A stretch of DNA of 64,000 nucleotides from Parabacteroides faecis. Lineage in GTDB: Bacteria > Bacteroidota > Bacteroidia > Bacteroidales > Tannerellaceae. Positions 1-10,000 of the stretch are shown here, piece after piece. The notes beneath the pieces are model-generated. The model had not been told where the DNA came from, ran no database searches, and saw nothing but the letters and a program-made list of their open reading frames with translations. The stretch spans positions 434,001 to 498,000 of the forward strand of contig NZ_BMPB01000001.1 in NCBI RefSeq assembly GCF_014647375.1, given 5' to 3'. How positions within the stretch are numbered: position 1 is the stretch's first letter; each line of letters opens with the position of its first letter. The translations under genes were made by a program, and so were the position numbers.

Positions 1-1892
1 TTAGGAGGCGCCCCAACTACAGTAGCCCCATCCCTGATCAATTGCCGAAGTTTCTTGATTACTGGCAGAGACATGGCATCCGAAGGATCAGATAAAACCT
101 TCAACTGTTGATAATGCCCAACTGCCTTACATATCTCTTCTACAGGAGAAACACAATTCTGAAGATATAAAAGACGATAACTCATACCATCTGGCAATAC
201 GATCCTTCCATCTTCGACGGACATACGTGTCAGTAGTACTTCTGCATTCGTATAATCACAGTCATAGCCTACCCCGAGAGTCGGCACAACATATTTAGGC
301 GGGACCAGCGTCGGCGGTCGTTCACCCAAAAAGAAACAGACATCGGCCACAAACTTACCCTCCTGCAATAAAGACTGGCAACGAGACAAATAAGAAAAAA
401 AGGCTGAAGACTGTTCCCACCAGGTTATATTAGGAGTAAAATGCTGACCGGCACAAAATTCATATCCGGGTTTCCCATCTTCCGGAGGCTGGCAGGTTGC
501 CTGATGTAACATAAAACGATTTATACCTTCACAAAAAGCATCATTCGCATAGGGTTTTAACTCGTAGGGACCCAGAGACCAATGCGTACGGTCCTGTTCC
601 ATCTGTGTGAAAGCTTCCGCCTGCGCTTCACGCCGGCCATATATATGTGCAGCCGAAGCTGTTTGTTTCAAATTAAGTCTTGCGCTTTTACGCGAATTCA
701 TTCCGTCTTCAGGCAATTTGTAATGTACCCAAAATTCGCCTGCCGGAATATCACAACGCCCCAAATTTTTTAGTGCATCCTGAGGAGGCGTATCATTCGG
801 TCCTCCCGCCTCATTACCTACATCCATGCCATTCTCATGGCATAATTCATAGAAATGTCCATAAAAGTTCTCTGCGACACAATCCTGTATCGTTCTGTCA
901 AAATCATCCCGGAAACGAGCCGAAAAGACAGAATCATTCACTGTATATCCCGCTAATATAGCCATATATGGCTTTAAATCATATCCCCGGAAACGCCGGA
1001 ATTGCTCCGGGAAATCCTGAGTCCATGTCAGTTTTCCGCATTCCCAGCTATCCGACCACAAATAAGCCAATTTACCGCCGGCCTGTCGGGTCTCTTCAAT
1101 AACTAACTTACCTAAATGATCAAAATGATCATCCAAAGCAACCGTACTCAAATAATCTATTTCATATCCGTCTCCTCCTTCGAACGTATCGCCTTTAGGA
1201 TATGCATACCATTTGCTCCAGGGATGACCTGTCAATGTATATCCTGTCCGTAAAATGAGCCAGTCGCCTTCCGGAACATCCCAATGCAATCTCCCTTCAG
1301 AATTTATACAGTCCGTGATATCTATAGCTGTTTCCGGATGTACTGTTTTTGTTTGGCGTTCTATTTTAAATGCCTGAACCCATACATCATGGTAATAATT
1401 ATCGACAGTTTCAGGTTGAGGAAATTCTTTGGAAAAGGTTACAGGTCCGGTAACGAGCTGTTCACTCTGAACTACTTTCTTCATCGCTTTATCCGGTGTA
1501 ACCCAAGGCCCCATCATGGTCCAGCCTCCCGCCAGGTTAAATCCTATTTCAATATTCAAACGTTTAGCTTCCCGGATAGCATGCCGATAAAGAGCACGCC
1601 ACTCAGGACTCAGCCATTCAACACCTAATAAAGCCCCTTCCCCGGCATATCCACCCGTACATATCAGATTGACACCACTGATCCCTTTTGCTTTAAACTC
1701 TTCCAAATCACGGGTAATAGAGCCTTCATTTACACGATTATAGAGCCACCACCAATAGACTCTTGGCTTTGCATGATCCGGCGGTGAGACAAACAAGTCA
1801 CTAAGATCGCCTGCTCGCTGACCTACAACCGAATTGCAGCAGAGAAATATGACCAGTAAAAAGAAGATAGACTTTAATCCAGTATGTTTCAT
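1..1892 (-). CDS. GH106-type alpha-L-rhamnosidase, 3' end cut by window edge
   Basis: The frame stays open from ATG at 1892 to the left edge, giving about 630 N-terminal residues. The protein starts with a signal peptide (hydrophobic stretch IFFLLVIFLCC, then VVGQ). Next comes PRVYWWW, followed by GSITRDLEEFKAKGISGV, the opening typical of GH106 rhamnosidases. A later segment, AYLWSDSWECG, carries acidic residues expected in the TIM-barrel active site. GH106 enzymes remove terminal alpha-L-rhamnose from plant glycans such as rhamnogalacturonan and run to roughly 1,000 residues or more, so the C-terminal part lies outside. It sits 75 bp after a SusD gene on the same strand, with a strong hairpin between. 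Family assignment rests on recognised motifs; linkage specificity is unknown. Confidence 0.82.
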   Translation of the reverse strand, partial: MKHTGLKSIFFLLVIFLCCNSVVGQRAGDLSDLFVSPPDHAKPRVYWWWLYNRVNEGSITRDLEEFKAKGISGVNLICTGGYAGEGALLGVEWLSPEWRALYRHAIREAKRLNIEIGFNLAGGWTMMGPWVTPDKAMKKVVQSEQLVTGPVTFSKEFPQPETVDNYYHDVWVQAFKIERQTKTVHPETAIDITDCINSEGRLHWDVPEGDWLILRTGYTLTGHPWSKWYAYPKGDTFEGGDGYEIDYLSTVALDDHFDHLGKLVIEETRQAGGKLAYLWSDSWECGKLTWTQDFPEQFRRFRGYDLKPYMAILAGYTVNDSVFSARFRDDFDRTIQDCVAENFYGHFYELCHENGMDVGNEAGGPNDTPPQDALKNLGRCDIPAGEFWVHYKLPEDGMNSRKSARLNLKQTASAAHIYGRREAQAEAFTQMEQDRTHWSLGPYELKPYANDAFCEGINRFMLHQATCQPPEDGKPGYEFCAGQHFTPNITWWEQSSAFFSYLSRCQSLLQEGKFVADVCFFLGERPPTLVPPKYVVPTLGVGYDCDYTNAEVLLTRMSVEDGRIVLPDGMSYRLLYLQNCVSPVEEICKAVGHYQQLKVLSDPSDAMSLPVIKKLRQLIRDGATVVGAPP

Positions 1893-1918
1893 GGTATTTT
1901 TCTTTAAAAATATGAACA

Positions 1919-1956
1919 AAGCAAGGAGATCGTTCTTTATAACAATCTCCTTGCTA
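1919..1956 (-). terminator. Intercistronic hairpin between SusD and GH106
   Basis: An inverted repeat pairs 1921-1934 with 1941-1954 (core GCAAGGAGAT / ATCTCCTTGC, one wobble pair above it) around a 6-base loop. On the minus strand it follows the SusD stop by 14 bases and is followed by a T-rich stretch. It could end most SusC/SusD transcripts or protect the mRNA 3' end. Confidence 0.7.
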
Positions 1957-1967
1957 TTATCTATTTA

Positions 1968-3512
1968 TCAATATCCCGGATTCTGTTCCAGCAAATAATT
2001 GATCTGTCTTTCTCTTAACGGGAAAGCGAATACCAAACGGTTTTCCGTTACCTCAAATGCGGAAGGAAGAATCCACTGATACTTCGCCTTCATCGTCTTT
2101 CCGAACGCGGTCATTGTTTCTATCGCTTTACCTGTACGAATCAGATCTGTCCAACGATGGTTTTCAAAGGCCAGCTCATGACGCATCTCATCAGCTACAT
2201 CCTCTGCAGTAACGCTGGTCAGCGACTCCAATCCGGCACGGGTTCTTACCTCATTAACATAAGGTAAAGCCTCTGCATTTCGATTCTGCGCTACCAAGTT
2301 TTCTGCCAGTAACAACAAAGCACCTGCATACCGGTAAACCGGGAAGTTATCTCCTGCACGCCCAGCATACTGATAAGGAGGATGATAATACTTCCGGATG
2401 AAGTAGTAGAAATTTTTACCAGTTGTCGGAGTAAAATCCGATACCGTCTTGACTTCTTCGCAAGTAAACTGTTCAGCGTCATCTGTCTTACCTTCTGCTA
2501 CAGCAATGGAAGCATCCAAACGCTTGTCACCCGGTTCGTAAGACTGAATCATCTCTTCCGTAGGAACACACCAGCCACCGCTTGTACCTGCATAGTTCGA
2601 AAAGGTGATACCCATCAGGAAGTCATTATTACTACATTTCGGAATCAAACGCCAAGGAATATCATTATGTACGCCTGCATTAGAGCCATCTTCGATGTAC
2701 TGTATTTCAAAAATAGATTCTTTCGAGTTCTTATTGGCAGGATTAAATACAGCTTCATAACTGTCCAAAAGACCGTAATTCATCTGTGTGATATCTTTCA
2801 AATCCTGTTCAGCAGCTTTGTAATCACGAGTAGGTTGTGACATATAACAATAAGCACGCAGCATTTTAGCAGCTCCCATCGTTGCCCGGCCACTCTGCGG
2901 GAAAGTGCTTGCTACCGGCAATCCCAAAGAAATCGCTTCCGAGACATCGGTAAGTACTTGTTTATAAACATCTTCTGCCGGAGATTTAGCAGCAAAAGCT
3001 TCTGCTTCGGTAGTAACCTCTTGCAACATAAGAGGAACACCGCCCCAATGCTGTACCAAATCGAAATAATAGAAGGCTCTCAGGAACAAAGCTTCTGCTT
3101 TTACCGTTTTCTTCTCTTCTTCCGTCAATTCGGAAGCATCCAGTCTACCCAAAATCGTATTTACCTTGGCAATACTAGAATAAACGCCTTTATAACGGTC
3201 CGGACTCCAACCGACAGTTTCGTCATCTAAAAACAAAGCTAGTTTTTCAGTCGAGTTATAAGGACCTCTATCACCGCTATAGTAGGTATAAAATGTATTA
3301 TCCGAACGCATCTCATCCATAAATATACCACTTAAGGCGATATTTCTCAAACCTGTATACGAAGCAACCGTAGCTTGCTCGAAATGATCTGCAGTCTTAT
3401 AGAACGTTTCCGTCGTAATAGTTGTCTCAGGAGTCAGATTCAGGAAAGAGTCACTGCAAGAAGAAAGAGACAACACACTTGCCGCAAAAATATATATATT
3501 TAACTTTTTCAT
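1968..3512 (-). CDS. SusD/RagB outer-membrane glycan-binding lipoprotein
   Basis: This 514-residue protein is the surface lipoprotein partner of the SusC transporter encoded 13 bp upstream; it caps the barrel and binds oligosaccharide. The N-terminus has a lipoprotein signal with lipobox LSSC at residues 16-19. SusD features follow: helical repeats containing ALFLRAFYYFDLVQHWGGVPL (around residues 143-163), and a C-terminal region with YAGALLLLAENLVAQN and FENHRWTDLIRTGKA, the latter typical of the family end. Length is normal. Together with the preceding SusC it forms a standard pair, here without an adjacent sigma/anti-sigma pair. The glycan bound cannot be read from sequence, but the flanking GH106 and GH78 suggest a rhamnose-containing one. 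Confidence 0.95.
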   Translation of the reverse strand: MKKLNIYIFAASVLSLSSCSDSFLNLTPETTITTETFYKTADHFEQATVASYTGLRNIALSGIFMDEMRSDNTFYTYYSGDRGPYNSTEKLALFLDDETVGWSPDRYKGVYSSIAKVNTILGRLDASELTEEEKKTVKAEALFLRAFYYFDLVQHWGGVPLMLQEVTTEAEAFAAKSPAEDVYKQVLTDVSEAISLGLPVASTFPQSGRATMGAAKMLRAYCYMSQPTRDYKAAEQDLKDITQMNYGLLDSYEAVFNPANKNSKESIFEIQYIEDGSNAGVHNDIPWRLIPKCSNNDFLMGITFSNYAGTSGGWCVPTEEMIQSYEPGDKRLDASIAVAEGKTDDAEQFTCEEVKTVSDFTPTTGKNFYYFIRKYYHPPYQYAGRAGDNFPVYRYAGALLLLAENLVAQNRNAEALPYVNEVRTRAGLESLTSVTAEDVADEMRHELAFENHRWTDLIRTGKAIETMTAFGKTMKAKYQWILPSAFEVTENRLVFAFPLRERQINYLLEQNPGY

Positions 3513-3525
3513 ATTCTAATGCTCT

Positions 3526-6500
3526 TTAAAATTTAACATTCAAGCCAATTGTATAAATTCTGGCAACAGGATATGTTGTATGATCCACTCCCTGATATAA
3601 TCCGCTTGTATTCTTATTTACTTCCGGATTCATTCCCGGATAAGAACCTACGGTAAACAGGTTTTGAGCACTTCCATAAACACGTATTCCCTTGATATAA
3701 GGATTTGATTTCATCGGAATCGTATATCCTAACGTGATATTCTTCAATGTTATGTAATTATTCTTGAATACCCAACGAGAATTGGTATATCGGAATAATT
3801 CCGTCGTACCTGTTCTTGTTCTCGGAATATTACCGTTACCTGGATTATCTTCTGAGCGCCAACGTTCTGCAACTTCCTTACGAACATTGAATACACCGTC
3901 TATATTTTCCGTCCATTCATAAGTTCCGTCTATAATGTCTCCGCCTAATGAACCGGTAAATACAACGCTCGCGTCAAAATCTTTCCATGAGAAAGTATTC
4001 GTCATACCGAAAATACAATCCGGATTCGGATCCCCGATGAAAGTACGGTCATTGTTATCGATAATACCATTTCCATCCAAATCTTTCATGCGGACAGTAC
4101 CGACCATAGAAGAGGCATGCTTAGGTCCGGCTTCATATTCTTCCTGAGTCATGAAAACACCATCATAGACGTAGCCGTAGAACAGACCTAACGGTTTACC
4201 GACTTCCGTACGGTTGTAATCTTCCTGATTGTTATTACCGCCAATCGGCGTATTGTTCGTACCCAGCTTCATTGCTTTATTACGATTAAATGTCAAATTC
4301 AAGCTGGTATTCCATTTAAACTTGCCTGTCATATTCTTCGTTTCCAAGCCAACTTCATGTCCCCAGAATCTGAATTCACCAATATTGGATTGGATGTTTT
4401 CGAATCCGGAAGAATAAGGAATATCAATCTGATACAACAAACCATCCGTTTTCTTCCAATAGTAGTCATAAACCAAGAATACACGGTCATTGAATAATCC
4501 TAAATCTACACCGAAGTCGAGTTGTTTGGTTGTTTCCCAGGTAAGGTCCGCATTACCGATACCACTTGTTCCACGTCCGGCAGAAATTCCGTTATTGAAG
4601 ACATAGTTGTAAGTTCCGATCGTAGCCAAATGATTATAGTTACCGATATTATAGTTACCTACGATACCATAACTTCCACGTAATTTCAAATAACTCAACC
4701 TATCGAATCTCTCCATGAAGCTTTCATCCGAAGCAATCCAACCTGCAGAAACAGAGGGGAAATTAGCCCACTTCGCATTCATACCAAAACGAGAACAACC
4801 ATCCCGACGGAAAGATACAGACAGTAAGTATTTACCCATATAATCATAATTGGCACGTGCCAGATAAGAGATCATTGCCCATGAACTTCTGTCACCTTCA
4901 CCTGTTTTTGTCGTGGCAACATTGAACCACCCCACTTCATCATCAGGAAAATCTGATGCATTGATTTTTGCATTTTCTGAGGTTGTCTTCTGGGTTGAAT
5001 ATCCAAGCAAAAGATCTACATTATGCTTATCCGCAAATGTCTTATTGTAGGTCAACGTATTTTCGATCAACCAGTTCACATATTTACTGGTACCATAAGA
5101 ACCGACAGCCGGTTGAGGAGGAGCAGTGAACATGGCACCATTTGCAATAGAAGGCACCCAGGATTCGGTTTGATCCGATCCTAAATCGGCATTCGCACTG
5201 ATACGATATTTCAATCCGTCTATAATCTTGACATCTGCATAGGTGTTAAGCGTTCCTCTCATTTTCCTTTTAGGATCGTCACGTTCACTCAACACGAGAT
5301 AGAAGTTCGGATTGGCAAACATACCTGGTTGTGAATAAGATATCGGATATGTTCCGTCATCATTCTTATATTTCAACTGTGGATCCATCAAGAAGGCAGA
5401 ACCAATTATATAACGTCCGCCACCCAATCCGGGGATAATCTGCCCGCTCATATAAGAACCTGATAAATTCAAGCCAAACGTTACGCGGTCCGAAGCTTCA
5501 TATACATTATTGGCACGTGCCGAGAAGCGTTCCGAATAGGTATTGATAATAACACCATCCTGCTTGTTGTAGTTCAGGTTCACAGCCGATTTCACTTTTG
5601 TGGTTCCTGATTGTAAACTCAGGTTATAATTCTGCGTCAATGCAGTCTGCAAAAGCACATCGTACCAGTCTGTTCCATTCTGTAACGAAGAAGGATTCCG
5701 ATAACATTCAGGAACTCCTCCGGTATAGCCTTCATACTTAGCCTGATCTTCGTAATATTCTTTTTTGAACTGAGCAAATTCCTGAGCATTCATCACATCA
5801 GGACGTCCTCTTTTCGATACTTGTGTTGCACCGAAATAAGCACTGAACTCTACATCTGTTTTTCCTTCTTTCGCCCTTTTGGTCGTTACCAAGATAACAC
5901 CGTTGGCAGCCCTGGAACCATACAAAGAGGTAGAAGCAGCATCCTTAAGAATTGTAATATTTTCAATTTCTTCAGGACTTATCGACTCCAGTCCCGTACC
6001 TTCGTTCGGAGTGATCGGGAATCCATCTACTACTACAAGAGGACTGTTACCACCATTCACGGAAGCAGCGCCACGGATACGGATAGCCATACCACCGCCG
6101 GGTTCACCGTTTGCCTGAGTGATCTGTACACCCGAGAATTTACCCTGCATCTTCTGGCTGATATTCGGAACAGGAATGTCTTCCAGTTCTTCATTATTCA
6201 ATTTACTCATAGAGCCGGTTACCGAACGGGCTTTCTGAGTACCGTAAGCCACAACAACGACTTCATCCAGCGCTTCTGAATCTTCCGATAGCTTTACTGA
6301 AAAAGTTGTTTGATTACCTACTACGATGTTTTGTGTATTATAACCGAGATAAGAAATTTGCAATGTCGCATTATGAGAAACTTCTAAAGAAAATCGTCCG
6401 TCTACATCGGTAACGGTTCCGTTCGTCGTGCCTTGTTCCAGCACATTTGCACCGATAATCGGGGTTCCTGTTTTATCCGTCACAACACCCGTGATTTTCT

Positions 6501-6657
6501 TTTGTTGCTGGCTAATCGTCACAGACGCATCTTTTAAATTGGAGCCATTAGCCGCAGATACATTTGCTCCTGAGAGCACGCTTAAAAGTAATAATGGGAG
6601 TGTAGATCTTAATATAGGAGTATATATACCCCCCCCCCCCGTTAAACATTTTTTCAT
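3526..6657 (-). CDS. SusC/RagA TonB-dependent transporter with poly-G tract in the signal peptide
   Basis: A 1,043-residue outer-membrane importer. Domains: signal peptide (1 to about 36), a carboxypeptidase-D-like beta-sandwich (about 54-130, ITGVVTDKTGTPIIGANV), a TonB-box-like DEVVVVAYGTQ, a plug with the SusC signature LVVVDGFPI, and a 22-strand barrel ending in aromatic F. It lacks the STN signalling domain found in the other two SusC proteins of this window, so it is not expected to talk to a FecR anti-sigma. Codons 6-10 (ACG GGG GGG GGG GGT) contain 12 consecutive G at 6629-6640. Eleven G give a stop after 15 codons and 13 G a stop about 38 codons in, so the gene is ON only in this register. 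ATG at 6657 is the only upstream start I see. Confidence 0.95.
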   Translation of the reverse strand: MKKCLTGGGGIYTPILRSTLPLLLLSVLSGANVSAANGSNLKDASVTISQQQKKITGVVTDKTGTPIIGANVLEQGTTNGTVTDVDGRFSLEVSHNATLQISYLGYNTQNIVVGNQTTFSVKLSEDSEALDEVVVVAYGTQKARSVTGSMSKLNNEELEDIPVPNISQKMQGKFSGVQITQANGEPGGGMAIRIRGAASVNGGNSPLVVVDGFPITPNEGTGLESISPEEIENITILKDAASTSLYGSRAANGVILVTTKRAKEGKTDVEFSAYFGATQVSKRGRPDVMNAQEFAQFKKEYYEDQAKYEGYTGGVPECYRNPSSLQNGTDWYDVLLQTALTQNYNLSLQSGTTKVKSAVNLNYNKQDGVIINTYSERFSARANNVYEASDRVTFGLNLSGSYMSGQIIPGLGGGRYIIGSAFLMDPQLKYKNDDGTYPISYSQPGMFANPNFYLVLSERDDPKRKMRGTLNTYADVKIIDGLKYRISANADLGSDQTESWVPSIANGAMFTAPPQPAVGSYGTSKYVNWLIENTLTYNKTFADKHNVDLLLGYSTQKTTSENAKINASDFPDDEVGWFNVATTKTGEGDRSSWAMISYLARANYDYMGKYLLSVSFRRDGCSRFGMNAKWANFPSVSAGWIASDESFMERFDRLSYLKLRGSYGIVGNYNIGNYNHLATIGTYNYVFNNGISAGRGTSGIGNADLTWETTKQLDFGVDLGLFNDRVFLVYDYYWKKTDGLLYQIDIPYSSGFENIQSNIGEFRFWGHEVGLETKNMTGKFKWNTSLNLTFNRNKAMKLGTNNTPIGGNNNQEDYNRTEVGKPLGLFYGYVYDGVFMTQEEYEAGPKHASSMVGTVRMKDLDGNGIIDNNDRTFIGDPNPDCIFGMTNTFSWKDFDASVVFTGSLGGDIIDGTYEWTENIDGVFNVRKEVAERWRSEDNPGNGNIPRTRTGTTELFRYTNSRWVFKNNYITLKNITLGYTIPMKSNPYIKGIRVYGSAQNLFTVGSYPGMNPEVNKNTSGLYQGVDHTTYPVARIYTIGLNVKF
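6629..6640 (-). repeat. G12 homopolymer tract, candidate phase-variation switch
   Basis: Twelve consecutive C on the plus strand (G in the coding strand) lie 16-29 bases inside the SusC reading frame, directly next to an alternating TATATATA. Mononucleotide runs of this length are classic slipped-strand sites. I noticed no other C or G run of comparable length while reading the window. Confidence 0.85.
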
Positions 6658-7006
6658 ACTTATTTCACATTTATTATGTTATTAAGAATAGAGTATTTTA
6701 TCAGTCTTACCTGATACGTTTAAGATTATCAAAATTGTACTTTACATAAATTTGATACTAGTGTTTTCAAAAGGAATTAAACCATAGGCATATTATATTA
6801 ATGTTAAACATCTTCAATTCTTTATTTCACATGGCTAGCGCATTTATTGCAACAAAATTATTCACTTAAAAATAAAGAATGTTTAGAAAAATGACTTTAG
6901 ATATTATAAAAATGACAGAATAGTTTATATCATACAAAACCCACTTATCCGTTAAGCTTCGTAGACATTAAAAGACTTTTATAAAGAATGATGTAATAAC
7001 ATATAT
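6658..7006. other. AT-rich gap upstream of the STN-less SusC
   Basis: No gene is supported here. The stretch is strongly AT-rich and should hold the promoter and leader of the phase-variable SusC. The only Bacteroidetes -7 match I see on the minus strand is at 6853-6860. I see no long inverted repeat that would suggest an invertible promoter. Confidence 0.6.
6853..6860 (-). promoter_or_regulatory. Possible -7 box (TAATTTTG) for the SusC/SusD pair
   Basis: On the minus strand TAATTTTG matches the Bacteroidetes -7 consensus TAnnTTTG. No TTTG is visible at the usual -33 distance, and it would give a leader of about 190 bases, so this is tentative. Confidence 0.3.
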
Positions 7007-7043
7007 TCACACTTCCCGGTGAAGGCATCACCAGGGAGTGTAA
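7007..7043 (-). terminator. Terminator hairpin after GH78
   Basis: A 16-bp stem (7007-7022 with 7028-7043, three mismatched or wobble pairs) encloses loop AGGCA. It lies about 60 bases past the GH78 stop on the minus strand and before the next SusC leader. The following sequence is AT-rich rather than a pure T run. Confidence 0.65.
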
Positions 7044-7099
7044 GATGATCCAAAGGATTGAATCACATACGACACACAGCTAAAACCCGAATAAGACTA

Positions 7100-10000
7100 T
7101 TAACGCACCTCTACCTGACCGTCCTGTACCAGGAACTCGAAAGAGCCGGATTCCAGTTCATAAACAGCAACAGGTATTCCATTACGAGAAGATTTTCTTA
7201 CAAATTTCACTCCTTTAATTTCTTTACAATCAGAAACAGACTCAGAGACAGGCAAATAAAGGGTTGCCGTCGTATTTGCCGGTACTGTCGTGCGATAAGC
7301 GGTCAATGTACCCTTCCCATCGGCAGTCCAGGCACTATGGATAACACCGTAGCAGGAGACATAACTTCCTGCTAAAGAAAGATAATCGGCACCGGCTGAA
7401 GGCTGCAGAACAAAATGCTTATATCCGGCTTCTCCCTGACCGTAATCGCTTGTAATACCTAGTTGATATTCATACATCCATTGCCCGACTGCACCTAAAG
7501 CAAAATGATTGAATGAATTCATAGCATTACTATGACCTTTAGCAAAGGCGACTTCATAACCGTTCCAACGCTCCCAAATAGAAGTAGCCCCTTTAGTAAC
7601 CGGATATAACCAGGATGTAAAATCAGTACAGGTAAACATCCGATATGCTTCTTTAACATGACCGGAACGACTCAATGCAGGCAGGATATTCGGTGTTCCG
7701 GAGAAACCGGTCGTAATCGTATAAGCCGGATAGCTGGCGTCACCCAGACCACTTGCAGATGGATTAGCAGCCAATTCTGCCAAATAGGCTTCCGCCCTGG
7801 CCTTGTTCCTATCGGAAAAACAATTGAAGTTCAGCGGTGTGGCATAAGAAGACTGTGAATGAACCAGTTTTCCGTCTACATTTTTGGTTTTACCTGTGGC
7901 TTCATCTACATATGCCTTATTCCATTCCTCTTTTACCAAGGCATGGCGCTCACGGAGCAACTCCGCATAGTCTGCCCGACCGATCGCATCGGCCATACAA
8001 GCGGTCACTTCCATCATATACATATAAATAGCATTATTAACCAGATCAGCAGGAGTATTCGGGTCCATTGCCAGCCAGTCAGACAATCCGCTTGCTTTGC
8101 TCGACAAATGAGGATAGGTCTCACTAAAATCATAAAAATCCATACCGTTCAACCAATCCATCATCGCTTCCATATTTTCCTCTATGACCTGTTTGTTGCC
8201 ATACTGGATATAGAGTTGCCAGGGCACCATGCAGACAGCAGCCGCCCAAGTCGTACCATCGGCAAACGTCGTATCGTCTGCCAGGTTATAAGTCGGGACC
8301 GTACTGCCTATTCCACCCGGAGCTTCTGTAGCACTACCCACTCCCTGGTCTGCCCGCAAGGTCACCATCCATTGCCGGAAGAAATTCTGTACATCCGAAT
8401 TGTAAGTAGCTGTACGCGTGTAAGCCTGTGCATCGCCAGTCCACCCCATACGTTCATTCCGTTGCGGACAATCGGTAGGGATCGTAAAGAAATTACCCAT
8501 CTGGCTACGCTGTATATTTTTGAATAACTGATTTACCAGTTTACCAGTCCTGCCATCAGCCGTAACAGCCTCATACTTTCCGGAAGGCAAGTTGTCTGAA
8601 GAAAGGACCAATCCCTTCACACTGCTGACGGGTAAAGCCCCCGAATGAGACGGCAACGTAATCTGTATATACTGATAGCCCCGGTAGGTCGTCGAAGGCC
8701 GGATAGTCACTTCTCCGTCATCTTTCGCAATATAAAAATCAGAAACCAGCGCAGCACGCATCGTTTCATGCAACGGCCGGCCGGCTATATTTCTTCCCTT
8801 CTTCCCGTATTCACCGATATACCAGGCATCATCTCCCTTTAAACCTGGATAGAGCTGTTCTGCATAACGCATGATAACAACATCCCCTTTTTTCAGCCAT
8901 CCTGCCGGAATAGTCACTGACGGAACACCGACCATATTCACCCCCATATCATATACATAGGTATGCTTATCGGCACTATGTACCGGCATAACCTGTCTGG
9001 CAGTCAATACTTCACGGACGCGTACCGGATCATCGTAGCGTGATACTATATCAAAATGTATCCAGTCTCTTTTTTGTATGATATCCGGTTGCCCCCATGC
9101 CGAATCGTTATAGGCCGTAGTAGTCCACCCTTCTACAGCCGGTTCCCGGTTCGCATCATAACGTTCCCCATGGAAGAAACTACCGGAGCGGACCGGCCCT
9201 TCTTTGTAAATCTTCCAGGTATCCTTATCGGTCACTACCACCTGTTCGCTTCCATCTTCATAAGATATGACGAGACGGGCCAACAGAGCTTCGTGATCTC
9301 CAAAGAAATTAAAATTAGGCATCGTAAAGGTCATATAGCCGGTATACCACCCCGGATTCAACCGGGCAGCAATGCAGTTATCACCTTCCGCCAACCGGTC
9401 GGTAACATCATATGCATAATAGCCCAATACCTCCCGGTACTGGCTATTACCGGGTGCAAACCAATCTTCACCGACACGGTTCCCGTTCATAAACAACTCA
9501 TAAGCACCCATGGCCGTCACATACAATTTTGCCCGGGTCATTTTCTTCCCATTCCGGGTCGAGAATGAAGAGCGCAGCATCGTCAAAGCGCCATGACTTG
9601 GATCGGCATACCCTATTGTCATCTTTTCCGTATCGTTCCGGACAAGAATATCGTCTCCTTCCACACGGACATTCGGCAATGTTTCAAAAATGTTATAATG
9701 CTGTTTATCAAAAGTTACGTTATCCTCACTACGTCCGCAGTTCTGTACCCGATAACCGGAATAACGGACCTCACAATCCGGCATAGCCGCAAAACCGATC
9801 GAGGCCAGATGCGGTAATGTATTCTGGTCATGTGTATCTCCCCAGGGACCGACATTAAAACGAGCCGGTGTATTTCCGGAGGCAGCAGTGGTAGTCAATG
9901 CCTTTCCGTCGATAGTAAAAGTGAGATTGCTGGATTCGACTTTTACGGTTATCGTATGTTCCGTATTTTTATTGTCTGATGTAAAAAGGGAGTTGATATT

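Noticed and set aside
6658-7099. Invertible promoter upstream of the phase-variable SusC
   Set aside because: I found no pair of inverted repeats bracketing a promoter-sized segment, and no recombinase gene is near.
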